41,194 nucleotides of DNA from UBA5734 sp964499985 (GTDB lineage: Bacteria > Bacillota > Clostridia > Saccharofermentanales > UBA5734), in NCBI GenBank assembly GCA_964499985.1, contig CAZCMX010000016.1, forward strand, positions 1 through 41,194, given 5' to 3'. Below the pieces are notes generated by a model. The model was not told the origin of the DNA, ran no database searches, and saw only the letters and a list, made by a program, of their open reading frames with translations. The translations under genes were made by a program, and so were the position numbers. Shown here piece after piece: positions 1-8,809 of this stretch. The stretch's first letter is position 1, and every line of letters starts with the position of its first letter.

Positions 1-430
1 CGGTCAGCAGCCCCCCGGCGGCGACATTGACGAAAAACCGGTCATTGGCCTGGCCAACATCGATCAGGCGGGTCTTGCCCTGCCGGATCATTTTGGCCAC
101 GGCACTGTCAGCCCGGGGCAATTTCAAGGCATAGGCAAAATCATTGACCGTACCGGCAGCCAGGATGGCCAGCGGCGTCTGATGCTTGCCGTCCAAAAGG
201 CCGCTGATGACCTCGTTGACGGTCCCATCGCCACCGACAGCCAGGACCAGGTCAAATTGCCAGTCCTGGTAATAGCGGGCGGCAATATAAGCATCGCGGG
301 GGCCAACGGTGCGAATGACATCGACATCGCGAAGCGTGCCATCCGACAGCAGATGCTCGATCAGGCGCTCTGCCTTTTTCTGCAAGGTCTGTCGGCCGGA
401 TGAAGGATTGATGATGACGCGTGCGCGCAT
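1..430 (-). CDS. Diacylglycerol kinase family lipid kinase (3' end beyond window)
   Basis: Reading the minus strand from ATG at 430 gives an open frame of 143 codons that runs off the left edge, so the C-terminal part is missing. The N-terminus (MRARVIINPSSGR) and the nucleotide-binding motif GGDGTVNEV at about residues 67-75, followed by LAILAAGTVNDFA, are characteristic of the DAGK/YegS/BmrU catalytic domain. These enzymes phosphorylate diacylglycerol or related lipids at the membrane. In most members the second motif reads GTxNDxA, as here. A CAGGAG ribosome site lies just upstream. It is the last visible gene of the long operon starting near 12.1 kb, 35 nt after the FAD-dependent dehydrogenase. 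The family is secure; the lipid substrate cannot be told. Confidence 0.9.
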   Translation of the reverse strand, partial: MRARVIINPSSGRQTLQKKAERLIEHLLSDGTLRDVDVIRTVGPRDAYIAARYYQDWQFDLVLAVGGDGTVNEVISGLLDGKHQTPLAILAAGTVNDFAYALKLPRADSAVAKMIRQGKTRLIDVGQANDRFFVNVAAGGLLT

Positions 431-465
431 GGCAGACTCCTGGGGGATTTGATCAAGTGGATTAA

Positions 466-2118
466 TTATAGCATGCCGCGTGCCTGGAGTAAGCTTTGGG
501 CACAGCGCAGGCCATCGACTGCGGCCGACACGATGCCGCCGGCATAGCCAGCGCCTTCACCACAGGGGTACAGGCCGCGGCAAATGCTCTGGCAATCGTC
601 ATCGCGCAAAACCCGGACCGGGGATGAGCTTCTTGTTTCGACCCCGGTCAGGACCGCATCCGGAGCGGCAAAGCCTTTGAGTTTCTGGTCCAGGAGCGGC
701 AGGGCCTCGCGCAGGGACGCGCTGACAAAGCCGGGCAGACAGAGGTCCAGGTCGGTCCAGGTCACACCCGGCGTATAGCTGGGCTGGACTGAACCAGGGC
801 CCGGTGAAGGCCGGCCGGCCAGGAAATCACCGACACATTGGGCCGGGGCCCGATACTGGCTCCCGCCCTGGATGAAGGCCAGCTGTTCGATCTGGCGCTG
901 CAGGCTGATCCCGCCCAGCGGCCCGGGCTCCGGAAAATCCTCCGGGCGGACCTCAACCAGCAGGGCGCTGTTCGCATTGGCCTGGTCGCGGGCATGCAGG
1001 CTCATGCCATTGGTCACCAGATAACCCGGTTCCGATGCCGAGGCGACCACCTGGCCCCCCGGGCACATGCAAAACGTATAGACCGAGCGGCCGGAGGGCA
1101 AATGCACAGCCAGCTTGTATTCGGCCGGGGGCAGGTCCGGGTGGTCGGCTTGTGGGCCATACTGGCTCAAATTGACCTGGCTTTGCCGATGCTCGATCCG
1201 GACCCCCACGGAAAAAGGCTTGGTGGCCAGGGGAATATTGCGCTTTTGCAGCATTTGCACCGTGTCGCGGGCACTGTGGCCGATCGCCAGGATAACCTCC
1301 GCGGCCGCCCAGGTTTCCGCCTGGTAAGTTCCTGCTGCAGTCAGGCGGCTGATGGCCAGCCGAAACGGCGCGGCAGCTGCGGGATCCTGCTCCAGGTCAT
1401 CCAGCCGGGTGCCGAAAGAAAATGTCCCGCCCAGCTTTTCGATGGTGTGGCGGATCGATGTGACGACCCCACAGAGCAGATCGGTGCCGACATGCGGTTT
1501 TTGTTCGACCAGGATCTCCGGTGGCGCACCTGCCAGGACGAGCTCTTCCAGCACGGCACGGCAGCGCGGATCGTGCAGGTTGGTCGTCAGCTTGCCATCG
1601 GAAAAAGTCCCGGCTCCGCCTTCACCAAACTGGACATTATTCTCCGGGTCCAGCGGGCCGCCGGACCAGAAACGGTCCACCGCTTGCTGGCGGCTGGCGA
1701 TCGGCTGGCCACGCTCAATGACCCGCGGCCTGAGTCCGGCCCTGGCCAGAGCCAGTGCCGCAAACAGGCCAGCCGGACCGCTGCCGACAATCACCGGCCG
1801 GCGGCTGTCGGGCATGTCCAGGGGCAGGCCTGGGTGCTTTTGCTGTGTAAAACGAAATGCGGGGATGGCCACCAAGCCAGACAGCTCGGTCGCGGGCTGG
1901 TCCCGGACCACGGTATACTGGATCCGGATATCACCCTTGCGCCGGGCATCGATGGAGCGGCGGACGACCGTCCAGGGGCCCAGACGTCCGGGCGGACAAT
2001 GGAAGGCCCGGGCGACCGCCCGGGTCAGATCGTCCGCTGAATGCCCGAGGGGCAAGCGGACCGAACCCGTCTTTGAGTCTGGTATCTGGCCGGATGGCTG
2101 GCCGGGCAGTCGGCTCAT
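466..2118 (-). CDS. NAD(P)/FAD-dependent dehydrogenase (COG2509-like)
   Basis: About 550 residues. A roughly 110-residue N-terminal domain is followed by a Rossmann FAD-binding motif, GSGPAGLFAALALARAG, near residues 112-128, and later by the GEGGAGTFSDGKL segment typical of the 'uncharacterised FAD-dependent dehydrogenase' family. The C-terminus carries PCGEGAGYAGGIVSAAVDG, the second FAD-contact region. The frame extends upstream to 2184, but the ATG at 2118 overlaps the stop of the preceding flavoprotein as ATGA, so I take that as a translationally coupled start. The substrate of this family is unknown. It is encoded directly after another flavoprotein of the same broad fold, so the two may act together. 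Confidence 0.88.
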   Translation of the reverse strand: MSRLPGQPSGQIPDSKTGSVRLPLGHSADDLTRAVARAFHCPPGRLGPWTVVRRSIDARRKGDIRIQYTVVRDQPATELSGLVAIPAFRFTQQKHPGLPLDMPDSRRPVIVGSGPAGLFAALALARAGLRPRVIERGQPIASRQQAVDRFWSGGPLDPENNVQFGEGGAGTFSDGKLTTNLHDPRCRAVLEELVLAGAPPEILVEQKPHVGTDLLCGVVTSIRHTIEKLGGTFSFGTRLDDLEQDPAAAAPFRLAISRLTAAGTYQAETWAAAEVILAIGHSARDTVQMLQKRNIPLATKPFSVGVRIEHRQSQVNLSQYGPQADHPDLPPAEYKLAVHLPSGRSVYTFCMCPGGQVVASASEPGYLVTNGMSLHARDQANANSALLVEVRPEDFPEPGPLGGISLQRQIEQLAFIQGGSQYRAPAQCVGDFLAGRPSPGPGSVQPSYTPGVTWTDLDLCLPGFVSASLREALPLLDQKLKGFAAPDAVLTGVETRSSSPVRVLRDDDCQSICRGLYPCGEGAGYAGGIVSAAVDGLRCAQSLLQARGML

Positions 2119-3467
2119 GCGGGGTCTGCCAGGAGCATGCGGGCTGCAGCTGCTCCGGCCAGCAAGCCGCTGGACCAGGCCCATTGCAAATTGAAGCCGC
2201 CACAGTCTCCATCAATATCCAGCAGCTCCCCGGCAGCAAACAGGCCCGGTTTCAGCTTCGATTCCAGGCGGTCGGGAGCAAAATCGCGGCAATCGAGGCC
2301 GCCGGCAGTCACCTGGGCCTGGGCAAAGTCCTTCGTTCCGGTCACGGTCAGGTCGAGCTGCTTGATCATCCGGGCCAGGCTTTTCACCTGGCGCGGCGAC
2401 AGGGACCGGGCCAGCGCGTCCAGACCACTATGCAGGGCTTCGCGGATCACGAACTGGCCGATTTTGCGGTGCACGAGGCCGGTCAGCAGGTCGGCCAGCG
2501 GTAAAGTCGGAATACGGCTGGCCCGCTGGGCAATCTGCGCCTCGATGGCCGCTTCGTCCCATTCGGGCAAGAGGTCGAGCTGGATTTTCAGCGGCAGGGC
2601 TGGCTGGTCTGAAAGACAGCGGCCGGCCAGTCGTGACAGCTGCAGCACCGGAATCCCGGACAGTCCATAGTCAGTGAACAGCACCTCGCCCGCTTCCTGG
2701 CCGATGGGCTGACTGCCAGAAAGCAAGTTGAGGCGGCACTCGACCCGGATCCCGGACAGGGCAGCGGTTTTCCGGCCCGCCGTGGTCAGCTGGACCAGGG
2801 CCGGCATCGGCTCGACGAGTCGGTGGCCCAGCGGCTGCGCCAGTTGATAGCCGCTGCCATCACTGCCGAGGTTGGCGGCAGCCATGCCGCCGGTGGCCAG
2901 GATGATGCCGGTAGTCTCGAGGATCTGGCCATCGAGCAGGTGGATCCGCCAGCGAGGCGATTTTTCCAGGGGCTGGTTACCCAGATAGACAGGCTGAACC
3001 GGCTCGAGGGCAATGACATTGGCCTGGGTCTGGACCTGGATGCCCAAGTGGTCGATTTCCTGCTGCAGCAGGTCGACCACTGCGGCAGCCTGCTGGCAGG
3101 CCGGATAGACCCGGCCGTCTTCCTCTTCCCGGCACACCAGGCCCAGATCCAGGAAAAATGCCAGAGTGGCCCGGACATCATAACGATGCAAGGCCCCCCG
3201 GCAAAAGCGCGGTTCCCCGCCATGATAGGAATCTGGACTGGCCAGGGCATTGGTCAGATTGCAGCGGCCATTGCCGGTGGCCAGGATTTTCCGGCCCAGC
3301 CGGTCATTTTTTTCCAGGATGAGGATCCGGATCGGCCGGGTCCTGGCCAAGCCCTGCCGTTCATGCCAGGTCTGAGCCGCTGAGATCGCAGCCACCAGCC
3401 CGGCAGCACCACCGCCGACGACGACCAGGTCAGGCGATTGTTGTGGCCTGGTGGTCACTGGCATCAT
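2115..3467 (-). CDS. NAD(P)/FAD-dependent oxidoreductase, HI0933/BaiN-like family
   Basis: A 450-residue flavoprotein. The dinucleotide-binding motif VVGGGAAGLVAAISAA lies at about residues 16-31, and GRKILATGNGRCNLTN follows at about 60, the hallmark of the HI0933/YhiN family. The C-terminus has FAAGELLDIDGDCGGFNLQWAWSSG, also typical. Named relatives include BaiN of bile-acid 7-dehydroxylating clostridia, but most members have no assigned substrate, so I would not infer bile-acid chemistry. The start codon overlaps the CYTH gene stop (ATGA), and a second in-frame ATG follows immediately. The stop overlaps the start of the next flavoprotein gene. Both junctions suggest coupled translation. 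Confidence 0.9.
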   Translation of the reverse strand: MMPVTTRPQQSPDLVVVGGGAAGLVAAISAAQTWHERQGLARTRPIRILILEKNDRLGRKILATGNGRCNLTNALASPDSYHGGEPRFCRGALHRYDVRATLAFFLDLGLVCREEEDGRVYPACQQAAAVVDLLQQEIDHLGIQVQTQANVIALEPVQPVYLGNQPLEKSPRWRIHLLDGQILETTGIILATGGMAAANLGSDGSGYQLAQPLGHRLVEPMPALVQLTTAGRKTAALSGIRVECRLNLLSGSQPIGQEAGEVLFTDYGLSGIPVLQLSRLAGRCLSDQPALPLKIQLDLLPEWDEAAIEAQIAQRASRIPTLPLADLLTGLVHRKIGQFVIREALHSGLDALARSLSPRQVKSLARMIKQLDLTVTGTKDFAQAQVTAGGLDCRDFAPDRLESKLKPGLFAAGELLDIDGDCGGFNLQWAWSSGLLAGAAAARMLLADPA

Positions 3468-4132
3468 ACGGGCTGTTGACGGGCCAGCAATCTCAGGCAG
3501 CGGGCAAATTTGCTCAGCTCTTCCGGTTGCACGGGCAATTGGTCCTGCATTTCATGGCCGAGCTCCACCAGATCCCGCACATCACCTTCCTTGAGCTCGA
3601 CTTCAATTTCATACAGCGGTTCACTGTAGTCGCCGGCGATCAATTCTCCGCGGTCGATGGCCAGCTCCAGCAAGGAATCGCCATAGCCAATATCAAAGGT
3701 GATCCGTTTGAACCGGGCTTCGCAGATGATGAGCAATGGCCGGCCTTTGATCAGGCGCAGGGCCTCCTGCAGCTGGGCATCCGGATCTCCCGTACTGGTG
3801 GCCTCACGCTTGAACCAGCTGGTATCGAGGCCATTCTTGAGATCGCCATCCCAGTCTTCCGGGTAAACTGCCGTCCATTCAAAGCGCTGGTGCAGTTCAC
3901 TGACGGTGGCTTCGCCGGTTTTGAGGGTGACCTCGGAGCGGTCCTGGACCTGGCGCAGGCGCAAGGTCATCTCGCGATCCGTCAATTCATGCAGGGCCGT
4001 ATCATAGTAGATATTGACCAGGTCTTGCTCCCGGCGGGAGTCCGGCATGGTCAGTCGCGACAGCAAGGGGTGGTCGATGATGGTTGAAGGCTCAGTCTGG
4101 GCATCCAGACGCAATTTGATTTCGGATTCCAA
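3464..4132 (-). CDS. CYTH domain protein (triphosphate-binding, inorganic triphosphatase-like)
   Basis: 222 residues. The protein opens with MESEIKLRL, the ExExK signature (E2, E4, K6) that begins the CYTH tunnel fold and binds metal and triphosphate. Further charged strands such as EMTLRLRQV, EVTLKTGEA and YEIEVELKEGD fit the remaining tunnel strands. CYTH enzymes include inorganic triphosphatases, thiamine triphosphatases and class IV adenylate cyclases; in bacteria the first is commonest. The start is an unusual TTG at 4132, supported by AGGAGG seven bases upstream. It sits 18 nt after pepF and overlaps the downstream flavoprotein by ATGA. The precise activity cannot be read from the sequence. 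Confidence 0.85.
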   Translation of the reverse strand: MESEIKLRLDAQTEPSTIIDHPLLSRLTMPDSRREQDLVNIYYDTALHELTDREMTLRLRQVQDRSEVTLKTGEATVSELHQRFEWTAVYPEDWDGDLKNGLDTSWFKREATSTGDPDAQLQEALRLIKGRPLLIICEARFKRITFDIGYGDSLLELAIDRGELIAGDYSEPLYEIEVELKEGDVRDLVELGHEMQDQLPVQPEELSKFARCLRLLARQQPV

Positions 4133-4150
4133 GTGAATTCCTCCTGAAGG

Positions 4151-6067
4151 TCAAGTCCGCTGGATCGCTATAGATCCAGCAGTTGATGCAAGCAATTGCT
4201 CCAGCTCCGCCAGGGCTCCGGCAAAGACGCCCAGGGCGTCCTGGACTGGGGCAGCCGTCGACAAATCGACGCCGGCCTTTTTCAGCAAATCCAGAGGATA
4301 GCCGGAGCCGCCTGATCCGAGGAAATCGAGATAGCTGCGGACAGCCGTCTCCCCTCCCTGCCTGATCTGCTGGCTGAGGGCCACTGCAGCAGAAAAACCA
4401 GTTGCATACTTGAACACGTAGTAGGCATTGTAGAAATGCGGGATGCGGCTCCATTCCCAGTGCATAAAGGGATCAATCACCACATCCGGCCCGAAATACA
4501 AAACGAGCAGCTCACGGTACAATTCCGTCAGGACTTCGGCTGTCAGGGGCTGGCCTGCTTCTGCAGCCTGATGGGCTTTCAGTTCAAACTCGCAGAACAT
4601 CGTCTGGCGGAAGACCGTCAGGCGGAATTCCTCGAGAAAATGGTTGAGCAAGGCGATTTTCTCCTGGCGCCCCGCCGGTGTGGTGGTGTCGCACTGGTCC
4701 AGCAAATGCTGCGTGAGCAGGTTCTCATTGACGGTCGAGGCAATTTCGGCCAGGAAAATCGGATAATGGGACAGGGCAAACGGCTGCCGGGCCGAATAAT
4801 AGGTGTGCAGGCTATGGCCGACCTCGTGGGCCAGGGTGAAGACATCCTGCTGCATGCCGCTGAAATTCAGCAGGACATAGGGATGGGAGCGGTAGGTCCC
4901 CCAGGAATAGGCTCCTGTCGTTTTGCCGGGCGTCTCATAGACATCGATCCAGCGGTCGGTCAGATGGCGCTCCAGGATCTGGCCATAGTCTGCGCCGAGA
5001 GGGCGAAGTCCGGTCAAGACCAGGTCGCAGGCTTGCTCGTAGGTATAGCGGCGCTGATGTTCGGCAATCAAGGGCACATAGGTATCGTAAATGTGCAGGT
5101 CAGGCAGGTCCAGCAGACGCTGCCGCAAAGCCAGATAGCGGTAGAGGTCCGGCAAGCCGGCATGGACCGCAGCGATCAGGCCGGTCACGGTTTCGTTGGG
5201 CAGATTGTCGGAAAACAAGGCACCCGCCAAGGTGTCCGGGTGGCGGCGGGCAGCTGAAAAGGCGATGTCGGTTTTCACCCGGGTGGCATACAAGGTCGCC
5301 AGTGTCCGGCCGACCTTGGCATAGGAGGCATGGACCTGGGCAAAAGCCCGGGCCCGGGTATCGCGGTCCGGGTGTTCCCGCAGCTGGGCAAAACGGCCAT
5401 GGGTCAGGCGGGCGGTCTGCCCCTGGTCATCCGGGAACTCGCCCAGGTCGATTTCAACATGGTCGAGCATGGAAAATACGTCGTTGATCCCCTCACTGGC
5501 GGGTCCGAAGCGGGAGAGCAGGGCTTCTTCGGCTTCGCTGAGGGTATGGGGCCGGCTGCGGATGCTATTATCGATCAGCATCCGGAAATCAGCCAGCGCC
5601 GGGGTCCTGGCCTGCCAGGCCAGGAGCTGGTCAACCTCGATGCGAGCCATTTCCGGCAGGACAAATGCCGTTTGTTCCGCAAACTGGAAATAAAAGGAGG
5701 TGATCCGGTCCGTCATGGCCTGGTAGGCCGGCTGGGTATTGTCCTCATCCCGGCGCATCCGGGCATAGGCCAGCAGCTCGAGGCAATCTTGTTCCAGCTG
5801 GTCGGACAACTGAAGCACCGTGGCCAGGATCTCCGGTGACTGGCCGAGCGTGCCGCGCAAGCCGGCCAGTCGGGTCAGGGCTGGTGGCAGCAGGGCAAAA
5901 GCAGTCTCCCAGGCTGCATTATCGGTGAAAATATCTTCCAGGCGCCAGCGGTCTCGTTCGGGAATGTCGGTTCGGCTGGCGAATGGCCCTATTGGGGATG
6001 ATGCGCCAGCCGGACGCTCTGGTCCGGGCTGGTCAGGTTCTCGAGGGGGGTCGGCTGGGGTTTCCAT
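4151..6067 (-). CDS. pepF: Oligoendopeptidase F, M3 family zinc metallopeptidase
   Basis: 638 residues, close to the usual 600 for PepF plus an N-terminal proline-rich extension of about 35 residues. The gluzincin motif HEVGH is at residues 414-418 (context TLAHEVGHSLHTYYS), with the downstream glutamate region LAEIASTVNENLL supplying the third zinc ligand, as in thimet-type M3 peptidases. These cytosolic enzymes cut short oligopeptides, usually during peptide uptake or turnover. There is no signal peptide. A good AAGGAG ribosome site precedes the ATG. It lies 21 nt downstream of the propeller-like membrane protein, inside the Gld-like ABC operon, which may mean only co-transcription. Confidence 0.95.
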   Translation of the reverse strand: METPADPPREPDQPGPERPAGASSPIGPFASRTDIPERDRWRLEDIFTDNAAWETAFALLPPALTRLAGLRGTLGQSPEILATVLQLSDQLEQDCLELLAYARMRRDEDNTQPAYQAMTDRITSFYFQFAEQTAFVLPEMARIEVDQLLAWQARTPALADFRMLIDNSIRSRPHTLSEAEEALLSRFGPASEGINDVFSMLDHVEIDLGEFPDDQGQTARLTHGRFAQLREHPDRDTRARAFAQVHASYAKVGRTLATLYATRVKTDIAFSAARRHPDTLAGALFSDNLPNETVTGLIAAVHAGLPDLYRYLALRQRLLDLPDLHIYDTYVPLIAEHQRRYTYEQACDLVLTGLRPLGADYGQILERHLTDRWIDVYETPGKTTGAYSWGTYRSHPYVLLNFSGMQQDVFTLAHEVGHSLHTYYSARQPFALSHYPIFLAEIASTVNENLLTQHLLDQCDTTTPAGRQEKIALLNHFLEEFRLTVFRQTMFCEFELKAHQAAEAGQPLTAEVLTELYRELLVLYFGPDVVIDPFMHWEWSRIPHFYNAYYVFKYATGFSAAVALSQQIRQGGETAVRSYLDFLGSGGSGYPLDLLKKAGVDLSTAAPVQDALGVFAGALAELEQLLASTAGSIAIQRT

Positions 6068-6088
6068 GCTCGCTCCTTCTTTAAAAAA

Positions 6089-7234
6089 TTATTGAATCGT
6101 CAACTGGCGGACGCCGGACGAAGTAACCACAGTCAGAGTGTCTGGATTGGCAAAGGCCATGCGGATGATCTCAGCGGCGAGGTTGACATCCAGACGCATG
6201 GCCTTTTGGCTGGCATCATAAACAAAAACTCGCGTTGAGCTGCCCAGGGCGACCAGGGAGCCTGAAACAGCAGGGGCCGTCGCATTTTCCCCCACCTCGG
6301 TGCGGGGACCGGTCTGGCCATCATCAGACAGCGGATACAGCCCCAGTTTACCACTGACTCGTTCTCCCGCCAACACGACCAGACCGGAAGCTGTCGCGGC
6401 GACCGTTTCGATCCGGGGCATTTCCAGCAAATAGCGGGGCTGGTCCTGGCCATAATCGATGCCCAGGAGCTTGGAATCACTGCTGAGCACCAGCTGGCCG
6501 GCACGATCATAAGCCAGGACTGGGAAAAGCCCCTGGGCAGCGATCAGCTTCTGGCCCATCGCCGTGCCATCCACGGCAAACCGTTTGAGCACCGGACTGG
6601 CGGCCAGGCCATCCGCATTGACCAGACCCACATCAAAGGCCTGGCCATCGGGGGTGAACGCGACCGACAGGACATAGCCGGATTCGGGGAAATGACATTC
6701 ATACTGGAGTTCGGCGGTGGTGCTGTTCAGGACAGCCACCACGCCCGTGCTGTCATGGCGGTCCTCGACCAGGGCCAGCCGATCCTGGGGCCCAAAAGCC
6801 GCCCCGACGATCCGGCCCTCGCGATTGCCCCGCGCCAGCAGGCCTGATTCATCGATGATGGCAAAGCTGGTGCCATCGCGGTCTGCGGCGAGCAGACGGT
6901 CCTGGCTGGCGACAGCATAGGGCGATACCATGTCGATTTCCTGGGCGAAGATTTCACTGCCATCGATCGCCAGGTAAGCCAGGCGATTGTTCGTCAGTTT
7001 GACCACGCCCTGGCCAAAGGGGTAGAGGCGCTGCGCTTCGACGGCATCACAGGCAAAGCCGAGCCGGGCAGCGACATCGAGGTCCAAAGCTTCGGTGACA
7101 TCCGGCAGGACGGTCTGCTCCGGCACACTCAAAGCCAGGGCAAATGCAGTCGCCAGTAAAAGGAATGCCAGCATGATCAGGGCGATCAGGCTGGCTTTGC
7201 TGCGGCGGGGCTGTCGGTCATTGTATGGTGTCAT
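6089..7234 (-). CDS. Membrane-anchored propeller-like protein, DUF5711-like
   Basis: 381 residues. A short basic N-terminus (QPRRSK) is followed by one hydrophobic segment at about residues 15-36, consistent with an N-terminal anchor and an extracytoplasmic body. The rest is a series of repeats of about 40 residues with alternating hydrophobic strands and phrases such as VASQDRLLAADRDG, VAFTPDGQAF and LVALGSSTRVFVYDAS, the look of a WD40/PQQ-type beta-propeller. It resembles the clostridial DUF5711 family, though I assign that from memory of the pattern only. The start overlaps the stop of the DUF4340 gene (ATGA), tying it tightly to the ABC transporter genes. Function unknown. Confidence 0.75.
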   Translation of the reverse strand: MTPYNDRQPRRSKASLIALIMLAFLLLATAFALALSVPEQTVLPDVTEALDLDVAARLGFACDAVEAQRLYPFGQGVVKLTNNRLAYLAIDGSEIFAQEIDMVSPYAVASQDRLLAADRDGTSFAIIDESGLLARGNREGRIVGAAFGPQDRLALVEDRHDSTGVVAVLNSTTAELQYECHFPESGYVLSVAFTPDGQAFDVGLVNADGLAASPVLKRFAVDGTAMGQKLIAAQGLFPVLAYDRAGQLVLSSDSKLLGIDYGQDQPRYLLEMPRIETVAATASGLVVLAGERVSGKLGLYPLSDDGQTGPRTEVGENATAPAVSGSLVALGSSTRVFVYDASQKAMRLDVNLAAEIIRMAFANPDTLTVVTSSGVRQLTIQ

Positions 7235-8775
7235 GAATTGCCTGAGTAACCTTTGCTGGTGTCGAACACACCATCGACAGCATGTTCGACAGCATATTGC
7301 AACTGTGCCATGGCCACCTGCAAGCCTTCCTGGCCAACCTGCTCGGAGGTGAATGCATCCCGGTGATTGACATAGAAGCCTGTATAGCGGCCGTTGATTA
7401 AAACGTAATCAGTATACGCATCGCGCGCGATAAATTCAATGACCTCCGCCTGGTCACCCGGATTGGCTGCCGGATCAGGCTTGAGCTGGTAGGTGATCCG
7501 GTAGTCCACCGAACCCTCCGGGCTGGCGGCCAAGTCAAAGCCATCGATCCGGATGCTGATCAGGGTCTGGTAGAATTGGCTGAACAGGCTCGAACCCGAC
7601 TGGTTTTGGACCTTGGCGTTTTTGCCGTCGAGGGTCAGCACCACCGCTTCATCCGTCGGTTTTTGACCTTCTGCGATGGACAGCGTCATCTCATGCCGGG
7701 CGCCTGGCAAATCCAGGGTGATGCCGGAGACCTTCCAGATGCTCTGCAGGGCAACGAAACGGTCGACATAATCAACCAGTGGCAAATCAACCGCTTTCAA
7801 GGCATCGGCCTGCACCGTCATGATGGCTGGCAATGCCGAGCTGGTCACGAAATACTGGCCATTGCCGGCATTGTCACCAATCCGGACCACAACCTCGCCT
7901 TTCTGGGGCGAAACCAGGGTGAGCTGGTACCTGGGTTGTGCCAGGCCATATCGTTCGAGGTCACTGGCGTCGAGATCGACGATGCGGGCAGCGGAGAGCG
8001 TGAGAAAGCTGTTCAGCAGGCTGGTCAATGTATCGGCATTGCCGGATCTGACCAGGGGTTCTTTCAGGTTGAACAGCAGGCCAGAAGCGGGATCCCCGGG
8101 CTTGGCCAAGGCCACCTCTGCCTGGACGACAGCCTCGTCATCCCGGCGCGTGAAGGTCAGGGCTGAAAGATCGGCGGTCGTCAGGCCCCCGACGGTCTGG
8201 CTCAGATCAACCAGGTCCTTGAGCGACTGGCTGGCCAGATCCTTGTAGCGCGTTTCCACCGCATAGATGCGGGTATCCTGGCCGAGCCTGGCATAGACAC
8301 CTTTGCCGGAGCTCAGATTGCTGCCGAACTCGATGATTTTGCTGCTGCCATCCGAAAGCACAATCGAAATCGTGCTCACCGGGCGATTCAGGCCAAATGC
8401 CGCCAGGTCATCCGGATTCTCGACGATGATGTCTGAGTAGCTCACCGAAAGCGCGGCATCCGCCAGAGCGGACAAGCCCGTCTTGCTGACCGGAAAGCCC
8501 TGGTCTTCTGCCAGATGCCAGGTCACCTGGACTTTCCCAGCCTCATCGGTGCTCCGGTCAGGCAGCAGGACCAGGTCTGACAGGTTGTTATGCACGGCGA
8601 TCTGGGCCACCTCAGCCGGATCGACCGTGAGCAGAGCCGTTTTGGCCGCTGTCGTTGCAGCTGCGGTTTGCTGGCTCTGGTTCATTCCCGGGATCCGGCC
8701 AGACAGCAGCCAGACCAGGAGGAGAGCCACCAGCACCCCGGCCATGATCATCAAATTCCGCAATTGCTTATTCAT
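7231..8775 (-). CDS. DUF4340 domain protein of a Gld-like ABC system
   Basis: About 514 residues. One N-terminal membrane segment (about residues 7-25, LMIMAGVLVALLLVWLLSG) is followed by a large, repetitive extracytoplasmic region with segments such as LAAFGLNRPVSTISIVLSDGS and LERYGLAQPRYQLTL. This recurring 'yGL..P...v.l' pattern is the DUF4340 hallmark. DUF4340 proteins are found beside GldG-like ABC transporter subunits. A TTG lies in frame at 8781, but the GGGGGA ribosome site is well spaced only for the ATG at 8775, which I prefer. It sits between the GldG-like gene (34 nt gap) and the propeller gene (ATGA overlap). Its molecular role is unknown. Confidence 0.85.
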   Translation of the reverse strand: MNKQLRNLMIMAGVLVALLLVWLLSGRIPGMNQSQQTAAATTAAKTALLTVDPAEVAQIAVHNNLSDLVLLPDRSTDEAGKVQVTWHLAEDQGFPVSKTGLSALADAALSVSYSDIIVENPDDLAAFGLNRPVSTISIVLSDGSSKIIEFGSNLSSGKGVYARLGQDTRIYAVETRYKDLASQSLKDLVDLSQTVGGLTTADLSALTFTRRDDEAVVQAEVALAKPGDPASGLLFNLKEPLVRSGNADTLTSLLNSFLTLSAARIVDLDASDLERYGLAQPRYQLTLVSPQKGEVVVRIGDNAGNGQYFVTSSALPAIMTVQADALKAVDLPLVDYVDRFVALQSIWKVSGITLDLPGARHEMTLSIAEGQKPTDEAVVLTLDGKNAKVQNQSGSSLFSQFYQTLISIRIDGFDLAASPEGSVDYRITYQLKPDPAANPGDQAEVIEFIARDAYTDYVLINGRYTGFYVNHRDAFTSEQVGQEGLQVAMAQLQYAVEHAVDGVFDTSKGYSGNS

Positions 8776-8809
8776 GCGCAAGATTCCCCCAGGCGTCTGC
8801 CAGCGATGC

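Noticed and set aside
838..2040. 400-residue open frame on plus
   Set aside because: It lies entirely opposite the FAD-dependent dehydrogenase, has no recognisable domain, and is expected from the high GC content of the third codon position.
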